DNA from: Desulfobulbus sp.
GTDB taxonomy: Bacteria; Desulfobacterota; Desulfobulbia; Desulfobulbales; Desulfobulbaceae
NCBI GenBank assembly: GCA_030600525.1
Contig: JAUVLX010000170.1
Coordinates: 1 to 7,550, forward strand
Direction of reading: 5' to 3'
DNA: 7,550 bases
Below are positions 1 through 6,020 of the stretch, in pieces. The first letter of the stretch is position 1. The number at the start of each line of letters is the position of its first letter. The notes under the pieces were generated by a model that did no database searches, was not told the DNA's origin, and saw only the letters and a list, made by a program, of their open reading frames with translations. The translations under genes were made by a program, and so were the position numbers.

Positions 1-1468
1 TTTCAACTGCCATAACCAACATATAACGTGGCATTTTTACAGGCAGAAGCCCCATGTAAAATTCCTGCATCAAATAATGTGACAGGCCGTTGCTCACCTT
101 TATGCCAACATGTGAAGTGGTAATATCAACGAGACCTTCCTGCCTACCTTTTTTGAGGCCTTCCTTTCCAAACAACTCCCTTCTCACCATGACCCCTGAG
201 GCTGGATCAAGGACATGCTCTCGCTCGATACCCTTTTTGTCTCTTACATATTCCCTATCAGTCCCGTGATCATATATTCCTTCCAAAACATATGGCGCTA
301 TTCGCCAGCCCCCATTGACAAGGCTTGCCAATGCAACACTCATTTGCGCGCCGGTAAGGGTGTCTCCAGCAAGGCCGTCTACCGATCCCCTTCCCAACTG
401 TTCGTCCCGAGGACTCGTCCCCCACCGGCCAAGCACCTGTTTTTCCAGCCCTAACCGCGCCTCAAACTGTTGCAGCGTTTGTTCATCAACACCATACCTA
501 GGGGCAGCAACGGTGAGAGGCAGCATTTTTTTCATTGTCAGCCCTTCCCTGGCTATCGCTGCAGCCTTGGCAATAATCGGTTCAATGAGCTCTTTGTGCA
601 AATCGTGTTGATAGACCCTGTTCAACCGAACCTGTTCATCAGCCTGCCAGAAATAATTGGGATTAAAAGAGGGGTAATTCATCACCGCCAGTACCTTACC
701 GGTAAATGGTTCAAACAAAACCCCCATTCCCTTGGCTGCTCCCTGTTGATCAAGATAATTTCGGAAACGTTTTTCAAGCTGCTTTTGAAGATCAATATCA
801 AGGGTTAACACCACATCCGTCGCCTTTCTGCCCAGAATAGGTTGATCTGTCAAATTGATCTCTTTTACATCCTCCTTTCTAAACGCCCCAGGTTGCAGCA
901 ATGTATCATATCTCCCTTCCACCCCAGCCAGGCCAATCCCCTCGCCTACGAATCCCAACAGATGTGACGCGACTGTATGAGCAGGGTAAAAACGCACTTC
1001 TTCTGACTTGCAGTATATCCCCGGCAAGTCGGCTTCATTGACAGCCTCCGCCTGCTCACTGTCCAAATCATCTGCCAACTCGATAACGCGTTGACGACTC
1101 TTAAGTTGAATTTCCAGTATTCCGGGGCTTTCTTCCAACACCTGCCCCAGAAGCATAGCCGCCTCTTTCCGGTCTCTTATTTCAGAGGGATGCACAAACA
1201 GGGAGAACAATCGATACGAAACAGCCAGCTCTTTCAACGATCTGTCGTAAATAGTGCCCCTTAAAACAGGTTCAGCGGGCGAGTCGCCCGCTGAGAACCA
1301 TGTTTTTTTGTCTACCAAAGCGGCTACCCCTTTTCCCAAATCCTGAAAAGCAACAGGGCTCCGGTACAGAAGCACACCGCCTATTATCAACAAAACACAA
1401 ACAATGGCACAAAGACACCGCCGTCCTTTTCGCTGCTTTATTATTCGTGGAGAAAGCGTGCTGACCAT
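1..1468 (-). CDS. FtsI/PBP2-class protein with no transpeptidase active site (partial, 3' end beyond window)
   Basis: A class B penicillin-binding protein homologue at the usual ftsI position, 5 bases after ftsL. Visible: ATG at 1468, then 489 open codons to the window edge; a short basic N-terminus; one membrane segment at about residues 18-35; and pedestal-domain landmarks RGTIYDR (70-76), YPAHTVASHLLG (161-172) and GVEG (182-185). The transpeptidase domain starts normally with LTLDIDLQ (221-228), TGKVLAVMNYPSFNPN (256-271) and NR (283-284). The expected EPGSTxK site then reads HKELIEP (291-297). No serine occurs between S267 and S352, so both SxxK and SxN are absent. The KTG site reads VGIKVSNG (454-461), followed by a normal strand MPRYMLVMAVE (479-489). 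Family knowledge: E. coli FtsI uses S307, S359-x-N361 and K494-T-G496 to cross-link septal peptidoglycan. Inference: a structural, catalytically dead FtsI paralogue in the inner membrane. It is not a decaying pseudogene, because the frame is clean. No symbol is given because FtsI activity is not supported. Confidence 0.85.
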   Translation of the reverse strand, partial: MVSTLSPRIIKQRKGRRCLCAIVCVLLIIGGVLLYRSPVAFQDLGKGVAALVDKKTWFSAGDSPAEPVLRGTIYDRSLKELAVSYRLFSLFVHPSEIRDRKEAAMLLGQVLEESPGILEIQLKSRQRVIELADDLDSEQAEAVNEADLPGIYCKSEEVRFYPAHTVASHLLGFVGEGIGLAGVEGRYDTLLQPGAFRKEDVKEINLTDQPILGRKATDVVLTLDIDLQKQLEKRFRNYLDQQGAAKGMGVLFEPFTGKVLAVMNYPSFNPNYFWQADEQVRLNRVYQHDLHKELIEPIIAKAAAIAREGLTMKKMLPLTVAAPRYGVDEQTLQQFEARLGLEKQVLGRWGTSPRDEQLGRGSVDGLAGDTLTGAQMSVALASLVNGGWRIAPYVLEGIYDHGTDREYVRDKKGIEREHVLDPASGVMVRRELFGKEGLKKGRQEGLVDITTSHVGIKVSNGLSHYLMQEFYMGLLPVKMPRYMLVMAVE

Positions 1469-1473
1469 TTCAC

Positions 1474-1836
1474 CTACATTTGATGCACCTGCCCCGGGGC
1501 GGGCACGTAAAGTTCCAGGCGTGCTCCAGCCAAAGCCTGGATATGGCTCTCTGACGTGAGCTGTGCCCGTTTTACCAACAAGACCATATGCAAATCATCA
1601 AGTCCTTTCTGCTGCTGCTGCACCTGTTGAAGCATTTGTTGAGTTCGTTGAATCTGCCAACTAAAAAGTTGACTTGTGCCGGCGACGACCAGCAACACAC
1701 CAATCAGGATAGCTGCCAAAGGCCTCTGTAATTGTTTAGGCGGTGAAATCGCCAGAGATTTACGCCTGACTTTCCGCCTGGCCAAAGAAGTATTACATGC
1801 CGACCTATAGGGCCTAACACTTATATTTGTTATCAT
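1474..1836 (-). CDS. ftsL: cell division protein FtsL
   Basis: Small bitopic divisome protein of 120 residues. FtsL normally pairs with FtsB through a coiled coil and, with FtsQ, activates FtsW-FtsI at the septum. The cytoplasmic N-terminus is basic (LARRKVRRKS, 19-28). One membrane segment follows at about 40-60 (LAAILIGVLLVVAGTS). A glutamine-rich coiled coil runs from about 61 to 95 and includes QQVQQQQKGL. The tail SESHIQALAGARLELYVP (95-112) fits the FtsL/FtsB ending. Sequence similarity is weak, as usual for FtsL, so the call rests on topology and on position between rsmH and the ftsI-type gene. The ATG at 1836 is chosen over a TTG at 1857 because a GGAGG lies 7 bases before it. The partner encoded next lacks catalytic residues, so any FtsL activation signal there would have to act through another enzyme or on FtsW. 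Confidence 0.85.
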   Translation of the reverse strand: MITNISVRPYRSACNTSLARRKVRRKSLAISPPKQLQRPLAAILIGVLLVVAGTSQLFSWQIQRTQQMLQQVQQQQKGLDDLHMVLLVKRAQLTSESHIQALAGARLELYVPAPGQVHQM

Positions 1837-1843
1837 AATATTG

Positions 1844-1848
1844 CCTCC
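1844..1848 (-). promoter_or_regulatory. ribosome binding site of ftsL
   Basis: GGAGG on the minus strand, 7 bases before the ATG at 1836. It settles the start: the upstream in-frame TTG at 1857 would place this site inside the gene. Confidence 0.8.
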
Positions 1849-1877
1849 GCAATTCAATGAAAACTAATGTCGCTTCT

Positions 1878-2774
1878 TCAAAAATGCCGTTTTGCCACTC
1901 TCATTTTGGCACTCCGTGCTCTCGGGTTGCCTGTTATTTCTTCTTGGGAGGCCTGCACCGGTTTTTTGGTCATTACCTGAAATTCATCGCTCTTTGCAAA
2001 AGCTTGTTTTACAATCCTGTCTTCGATGGAATGAAAACTGATCATGCACATCGTAGCGTCCTCTGCAAGCACCTGAGGGGCCGCACTCAACAGCTTTGTT
2101 ATATTTTCAAACTCACGATTGACTGCTATTCGCAAGGCCTGGAAGACCTTAGTTGCCACATGAATCTTTTTAGGATGGTACTTGACAGGAATAGCACGCG
2201 AGACAAGAGCAGCCAACTGTGCTGTCGTGTGTATCGGTTCTTTTCCCCTTGCTTCAACAATGAATCGCGCTATACGCCTGGCCTGACGTTCCTCCCCGTA
2301 ATGATAAAAGATATCGGCAAGTTCTGCCTCACTCAACTTTGCGACAAGTATTGCAGCTGTCAGAGCGATGTCCTGACTCATACGCATATCCAACGGGGCA
2401 TCAACTTTAAAGGTAAAGCCTCTTTCACTACGATCCAAATGAAGAGAAGAAACGCCCAGATCCGCAACTAAGCCGTTAATCCGGTCTACGCCAATGCGAT
2501 CCAACTCCTCCCGTAGTTGGGTATATGATGCCTTGACCAAGACAAATCGGCTACCGAATGAAGCTAGCCGCTCTGCAGCAAGATCAGCAGCATCACTGTC
2601 CCACTCAAACCCGATCACCTGTGCTATATCGGGTTCCAGAGTCAATAAAGCCTCGGTATGGCCACCAAGTCCTAAAGTGGCATCCACATACACCCCCCCA
2701 GGCACCGGTGACATCCAGTACAAAACCTCTCGGGTGAGTACCGGAACATGTATTTCTCGGCCTCCACTCCCCAT
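1878..2774 (-). CDS. rsmH: 16S rRNA (cytosine-1402-N4)-methyltransferase RsmH (MraW)
   Basis: Cytoplasmic SAM-dependent enzyme that methylates N4 of C1402 in 16S rRNA at the ribosomal P site. The protein is 298 residues, slightly shorter than the usual 305-315. Visible motifs in order: HVPVLTREVL (9-18); the SAM-binding loop DATLGLGGHT (31-40); ADLGVSS (104-110) leading to DRSERGFTFKVDAPLDMRM (114-132); YHYGEE (157-162); HVATKVFQALRIAVNREFE (205-223); FHSIEDRIVK (247-256); and the C-terminal NPRARSAKMR (283-292). All family blocks are present, so it should be active. The ATG at 2774 lies 9 bases after the mraZ stop, which fits co-transcription from the mraZ promoter, and is preceded only by a weak TAGGG. 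A 41-base gap separates it from ftsL. Confidence 0.97.
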   Translation of the reverse strand: MGSGGREIHVPVLTREVLYWMSPVPGGVYVDATLGLGGHTEALLTLEPDIAQVIGFEWDSDAADLAAERLASFGSRFVLVKASYTQLREELDRIGVDRINGLVADLGVSSLHLDRSERGFTFKVDAPLDMRMSQDIALTAAILVAKLSEAELADIFYHYGEERQARRIARFIVEARGKEPIHTTAQLAALVSRAIPVKYHPKKIHVATKVFQALRIAVNREFENITKLLSAAPQVLAEDATMCMISFHSIEDRIVKQAFAKSDEFQVMTKKPVQASQEEITGNPRARSAKMRVAKRHF

Positions 2775-2783
2775 AATATAGCC

Positions 2784-3269
2784 CTAAAGAATTCCTAAAG
2801 AAGAAAGCCCGGAATTGAAATCCGGGAAACGATTTCTGGTCTTGCGGGTCTGCTCAAGCCAAGCAGTTTTATCCCATATTTCGAAATGATGGAGCATACC
2901 GTTCAATACTACATCCTTGTCGATTTCAAACTCAGACCGTAACGTTGCAGGCACAAGAATTCTGCCTTGTTTATCCAACGTACACTCTGTCACTCCTGAA
3001 ATAACGTAGCGGACAAAATCTCCGAATCCAGGTTCCATCTGTCCCTGCCCAAGGAGCTTTTCTTCAAGTTCTTCCCATTCAGAAACAGGATAGGCCCTGA
3101 GACATTTTTCCCAGTTGGTCACAACAAGGGTCTCTGTATACACTTCGCGCAATACTTCCCTGAATCTGGTAGGAATATTGAGACGTCCCTTGCTGTCAAG
3201 TGTGTGCTCGGAACGACTGCGAAATCTGTATTCTGAAATATTGCCTTTCAACGAACCAACCGTAGTCAC
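2784..3269 (-). CDS. mraZ: transcriptional regulator / division cluster protein MraZ
   Basis: First gene of the dcw cluster. MraZ is a DNA-binding protein with two SpoVT/AbrB-like halves that forms rings and, in E. coli, represses its own operon. The protein is 161 residues and carries both signature DxxxR repeats: HTLDSKGRLNIPTRFR (22-37) and CTLDKQGRILVPATLR (96-111). The start is a GTG at 3269 with an AAAGGG 7 bases upstream. This gives about 14 residues more than the usual MraZ beginning (the family normally starts near RFRSRSEHTLD). No ATG is available in frame. A TTG at codon 7 is the only real alternative, since a stop precedes the GTG in the same frame. The C-terminus (FPDFNSGLSSLGIL) is a low-similarity tail. 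Four operator-like repeats directly upstream support autoregulation. Confidence 0.96.
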   Translation of the reverse strand: MTTVGSLKGNISEYRFRSRSEHTLDSKGRLNIPTRFREVLREVYTETLVVTNWEKCLRAYPVSEWEELEEKLLGQGQMEPGFGDFVRYVISGVTECTLDKQGRILVPATLRSEFEIDKDVVLNGMLHHFEIWDKTAWLEQTRKTRNRFPDFNSGLSSLGIL

Positions 3270-3270
3270 T

Positions 3271-3310
3271 GCACAACCCTTTTAAACCACTTTACACCAC
3301 TTAATACCAT
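3271..3310 (-). promoter_or_regulatory. mraZ: MraZ operator: four 10-bp direct repeats
   Basis: Read on the minus strand, the 40 bases just before the mraZ start divide into four 10-mers: AATGGTATTA, AGTGGTGTAA, AGTGGTTTAA and AAGGGTTGTG. Each has TGGT or GGGT in the same place, so the cores repeat once per DNA turn. Known MraZ operators are tandem TGGG-type boxes with a 10-bp period between the promoter and mraZ, which matches here. The array starts directly after the -10 box, so binding would block promoter clearance. The last box also overlaps the ribosome binding region. Confidence 0.85.
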
Positions 3311-3313
3311 TTT

Positions 3314-3340
3314 TTTATACTAAGGAGGTGGGTGCGTCAA
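3314..3340 (-). promoter_or_regulatory. sigma70-like promoter of the mraZ operon
   Basis: Minus strand: TTGACG (-35, 3335-3340), a 15-base spacer and TATAAA (-10, 3314-3319). The -35 matches five of six consensus bases. The spacer is short; shifted -10 readings ATAAAA (16) or TAAAAA (17) are possible. Position directly upstream of the MraZ boxes supports it. Confidence 0.65.
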
Positions 3341-3723
3341 GGAATTTTCTCAGAAGAACAATGGATTGCTCCCGCCTCGGCGGCGGAAACACACAACATG
3401 TTGTATGCTCAACAAAACCAAGGCACAAAAAAAGCACTTATAGAACGGCAACACCAATTACAAACACCGGCTATGGAGTTTGCTAGCAAGAATCAAGACG
3501 TTGATATAAAGCCCTTTTTCCCTGAAAAAACTAAAGAGAAAAAAAAGGTGGATGGATTCATTAAAAACGAGGGTACAAAGTGGGGAAAAAAAGAAAACTA
3601 TCATAAAAACAAGCAGAGACTGCAACGCGATTATTTCCATTTCCAGGAACCAATTTTGGAATCCAGAGAAGAATCTGAAGCCAGAATAACGCAAGGGCAC
3701 CAACAGCGAGCCCCAAAAAGCAA
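3341..3723. other. non-coding or uncertain stretch between the mraZ promoter and the GGDEF remnant
   Basis: I see no convincing gene here. The plus strand is A-rich and carries a 131-codon open frame (GTG at 3332, stop at 3725-3727) encoding a very hydrophilic Lys/Gln/Glu protein with no motif I recognise. Its AAGGAGGTG at 3322-3330 matches the anti-Shine-Dalgarno fully but sits only 3 bases from the GTG and lies inside the mraZ promoter spacer. The minus strand, being T-rich, gives short hydrophobic frames just after the remnant's stop, which T-richness alone explains. No rho-independent terminator for the ruv operon, no tRNA and no RNase P RNA pattern was seen. Confidence 0.5.
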
Positions 3724-4155
3724 TTAGCCTGCAACCTTCATACAGTTCCTGCCTTTTTCCTTGGCCGCATACAGCGCGTTATCAGCTGATTTCAGTAGTA
3801 CATCGGGCGAATATCCATGTTCAGGACAGGTCGCTACACCTTACACCTATCGAGATTGTCACCTGCAGCATTTGTGCACTCTGGGGTATGGATATTTGTT
3901 CAGTAACGTCCCTGAGCAACTGGTTAGCTCGGTGATGGGCCAGCTTCCTGTCGGGTGCAGCAAAAATCAAAACAAATTTCTCCCCGCTATATCTGCATGC
4001 AAGGCCCTCACCCCTTGAACATCCCCCAAGATGCTTAACAAGGGCCTCCAGTGCGTCGTCACCAACTTCATGATCATAGGTATCATTAAAAATACAAACT
4101 GGTCTATATCAAGCATAAGAATACCAAACTCGATAAGTGTAAAAGACAGCGGCAA
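3724..4155 (-). pseudogene. decayed GGDEF (diguanylate cyclase) gene, 5'-truncated and twice frameshifted
   Basis: Remnant of a c-di-GMP synthase domain, readable in three successive frames on the minus strand. Frame 1 (from about 4155): FGILMLDIDQF, the metal-binding D-x-D block. Frame 2 (4087 to 3821): NDTYDHEVGDDALEALVKHL, then RYSGEKF at the GGDEF site, then VTISIGV. Frame 3 (3841 to the TAA at 3724-3726): ATCPEHGYSP, LLKSADNALYAAKEKGRN and a short tail. The first shift is explained by one base lost at the A-tract 4088-4092. The second is explained by a 7-bp tandem duplication at 3835-3848. The early part of the domain (DxLTGLxNRR) and any sensor region are missing; the ruvB stop lies 42 bases upstream. 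The signature itself is altered (SGEKF for GGEEF) and the inhibitory RxxD site reads RGEG, so it may have lost activity before the frame broke. No product is expected. Confidence 0.88.
3835..3848. repeat. 7-bp tandem duplication breaking the GGDEF frame
   Basis: TACACCT occurs twice in a row on the plus strand. Removing one copy restores the minus-strand reading SIGVATCPEHGYSP, typical of the end of a GGDEF domain. A slippage event is the simplest origin. Confidence 0.85.
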
Positions 4156-4197
4156 GTAAGAAAAAAGCGAGATGTAGGATAACGAGAAGGGCGGGGA

Positions 4198-5244
4198 TTA
4201 GTCAAAAAGTCGAGACTGTCGGAGCTGCGTTGGTACCGTATAATCAAAATGCTTATAGGCTGATTCAGTGACCATCCTGCCACGGGGCGTGCGGATCAAG
4301 AATCCAGACTGAATGAGAAAAGGTTCGTAGACATCTTCCAGGGTATTTTTTTCTTCACAAACTGCAGTGGCAAGTGTTTCCAGACCAATGGGACCACCCT
4401 GAAATTTATCTATCAAGGTTAATAAAATCCGACGATCCATGTCGTCGAGACCCAACCGATCGACGTTAAGCATATGCAAAGCCTTATCCGCGATGGGACC
4501 GGTAATGATATCCTGACCAGCCACTTCCGCAAAATCGCGGACCCTCCGCAAAAGACGATTGGCAATCCTTGGCGTACCACGGGAGCGCCTGCCGAGCTCC
4601 AGAGCTCCTTCCTGGTCTATATTGACATTAAACACCCCTGCAGCCCGCTGAACGATTGTTTTCAATTCTTCTGGAGCATAAAACTCAAGACGTAAAATCA
4701 CGCCAAACCTATCGCGAAGCGGCGGGGTCAGCAAACCCGTCCTTGTCGTTGCCCCGATAAGGGTGAATCGGGGCAGATCCATTTTCACTGACCGTGCTCC
4801 AGGGCCTTGCCCGATAACCAGATCCAGTTGATAATCCTCCATGGCAGGATAGAGGATCTCTTCCACCACATGATTCAACCGATGTATCTCATCGATAAAA
4901 AGCACATCGCCTGCCTGCAAGCTGGTAAGAATAGCAGCTAGGTCGCCAGGACGCTCAATAACCGGACCTGAAGTCACCTTAATGTTTGCATGCATTTCAT
5001 TGGCAATAATATAGGCAAGGGTCGTCTTCCCCAGACCTGGGAATCCATGAAAAAGCACATGATCCAGTGGCTCCCCACGTCTAAGGGCAGCCTCAATAAA
5101 GACGCGCAGGCTATGTTTCAACTGTTCCTGGCCAATATACTGGTCAAGACTGTCAGGACGCAACTCCATCCCCGGTTGTTGCTCAGCCTCCAGTTCGGAG
5201 CTTGATACCAGGCGTTTACCGGTGAGGTCTTCTTCAAAATTCAT
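4198..5244 (-). CDS. ruvB: Holliday junction branch migration ATPase RuvB
   Basis: Hexameric AAA+ motor that, loaded on RuvA-bound Holliday junctions, drives branch migration during recombinational repair. The protein is 348 residues, normal for the family. Visible: the N-terminal RPDSLDQYIGQEQLK (29-43); Walker A GFPGLGKTT (67-75); Walker B LFIDEIHR (115-122); sensor 1 GATTRTG (164-170); LRDRFG with the arginine-finger region (176-181); sensor 2 GTPRIANRLLRRVRD (223-237); and the winged-helix DNA-binding end with RTPRGR (318-323). F68 stands where most RuvB proteins have proline (GPPGLGKTT); the essential G-x4-GKT is intact. The ATG at 5244 has AGAAGGTGA just upstream. It follows ruvA by 35 bases and closes the yebC-ruvCAB operon. 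No terminator is visible after it. Confidence 0.98.
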   Translation of the reverse strand: MNFEEDLTGKRLVSSSELEAEQQPGMELRPDSLDQYIGQEQLKHSLRVFIEAALRRGEPLDHVLFHGFPGLGKTTLAYIIANEMHANIKVTSGPVIERPGDLAAILTSLQAGDVLFIDEIHRLNHVVEEILYPAMEDYQLDLVIGQGPGARSVKMDLPRFTLIGATTRTGLLTPPLRDRFGVILRLEFYAPEELKTIVQRAAGVFNVNIDQEGALELGRRSRGTPRIANRLLRRVRDFAEVAGQDIITGPIADKALHMLNVDRLGLDDMDRRILLTLIDKFQGGPIGLETLATAVCEEKNTLEDVYEPFLIQSGFLIRTPRGRMVTESAYKHFDYTVPTQLRQSRLFD

Positions 5245-5279
5245 CGGTCACCTTCTGTCTCTACAATTACGGTTGCCCA

Positions 5280-5903
5280 TCATGCCAACCCCTGCAAAGC
5301 AAGACGGATAAGCTCTTCTACAACCATTGTGTCTGCACCCTCACCATGTTGTTTCTGCACGCGGCGTAAAGCCTGCCATGCAAGATGTTGGGGGTAACCA
5401 AGATTTACCAGGGCCGACACCGCATCCTGTACTGCATTACCCTGGCCAGGGCTTCTTGATGATGTCAAAGATGGCTGCCTATCAACTCCTGGAGGCGCTA
5501 AACGACCGACCTTTTCACCCAACTCGACGCACAACCGTTGCGCTGTCTTTTTACCAACTCCAGAAATTGCAGTTAACCGAGCATAATCTTCCATGCTGAT
5601 TGCAGCACTCAGTTCTTCACTGCCAAGCCCGGAGAGGATTGCCAGAGCCAGTTTAGGGCCGATACCAGAGACGGTGACCAGCAAAAGAAATAACGCCTTT
5701 GTCTCCTGATTCTCAAACCCAAAAAGAGTAATCGCATCCTCACGGACATTGGTATGGATCAGCAAAAAACACTCTTCACCGATTTCTGGAAGCAGGTCAT
5801 AGGTCCGGGAAGAAATAAACACCTCGTATCCTACGCCTTGCACGTCAATAACAATAGAACCAGGCGCCTTAAAACGTAAAATACCGTTGAGTGAAGCAAT
5901 CAT
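5280..5903 (-). CDS. ruvA: Holliday junction DNA helicase subunit RuvA
   Basis: Tetrameric protein that holds the four-way junction in a square-planar form and recruits RuvB. The protein is 207 residues, normal length. Domain I is an OB fold (about 1-63) and contains VREDAITLFGF (53-63), where E55 and D56 match the acidic pins that separate strands. Domain II has two helix-hairpin-helix motifs, VSGIGPKLALAIL (78-90) and ISGVGKKTAQRL (113-124). A flexible Pro/Ser/Gly linker (about 136-157) leads to domain III, the RuvB-contacting end (about 158-207, with ALVNLGYP). The ATG at 5903 has no Shine-Dalgarno of its own. It overlaps the TGA of a 36-codon ORF as ATGA, so initiation probably depends on translational coupling. 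The gene ends 35 bases before ruvB. Confidence 0.97.
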   Translation of the reverse strand: MIASLNGILRFKAPGSIVIDVQGVGYEVFISSRTYDLLPEIGEECFLLIHTNVREDAITLFGFENQETKALFLLLVTVSGIGPKLALAILSGLGSEELSAAISMEDYARLTAISGVGKKTAQRLCVELGEKVGRLAPPGVDRQPSLTSSRSPGQGNAVQDAVSALVNLGYPQHLAWQALRRVQKQHGEGADTMVVEELIRLALQGLA

Positions 5904-6010
5904 GAAAGTGTGGCGGAAATGCCAAAGAAATCAAACCAATATATTGCCAGCATTGCTAACAGCCAAACGCTGCTTGCAGCTCCAGCACTAAAAAATTCAG
6001 TATCAACCAT
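5900..6010 (-). CDS. 36-residue putative single-pass membrane microprotein between ruvC and ruvA
   Basis: I do not recognise this protein. It starts at an ATG at 6010, 8 bases after the ruvC stop, behind a GAGGA (6016-6020) with a 5-base spacer. It ends at TGA 5900-5902, sharing ATGA with the ruvA start. Residues 1-14 include two acids (D3, E5) and a small-residue stretch SAGAASS. About 15-35 is hydrophobic and aromatic (VWLLAMLAIYWFDFFG), interrupted by one Asp at 27. This could be a single membrane helix or a leader. The site, the good ribosome binding site, the exact overlap with ruvA and the lack of a ruvA Shine-Dalgarno all argue for translation. The product itself may be dispensable, with the ORF serving mainly to deliver ribosomes to ruvA. 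Confidence 0.55.
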   Translation of the reverse strand: MVDTEFFSAGAASSVWLLAMLAIYWFDFFGISATLS

Positions 6011-6015
6011 AGCAG

Positions 6016-6020
6016 TCCTC
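6016..6020 (-). promoter_or_regulatory. ribosome binding site of the 36-codon ORF
   Basis: GAGGA on the minus strand, overlapping the last two bases of the ruvC TGA and 5 bases before the ATG at 6010. It is the only good Shine-Dalgarno in the ruvC-ruvA gap. Confidence 0.65.

Noticed and set aside
1857..2471. A 204-codon plus-strand open frame opposite rsmH
   Set aside because: It lies fully antisense to a well-supported RsmH gene, has no family motif and shows no ribosome binding site; it is a shadow frame.
3341..3723. RNase P RNA or another structured RNA upstream of mraZ
   Set aside because: None of the conserved RNase P sequence blocks was seen on either strand.
3560..3724. Short hydrophobic minus-strand frames after the GGDEF remnant stop, including one reading LGLAVGALALFWLQILLWIP
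   Set aside because: The minus strand is T-rich here, which produces hydrophobic frames by chance. Starts are poor, and two different frames look equally membrane-like.
3332..3727. A 131-codon plus-strand open frame between the mraZ promoter and the GGDEF remnant
   Set aside because: It starts inside the mraZ promoter, has too short a spacing to its Shine-Dalgarno and a low-complexity charged product; kept as a finding but not as a gene.
4156..4200. Possible terminator after ruvB because of a T-run around 4161-4166
   Set aside because: The flanking bases do not form an inverted repeat; CTCG occurs as a direct repeat only.
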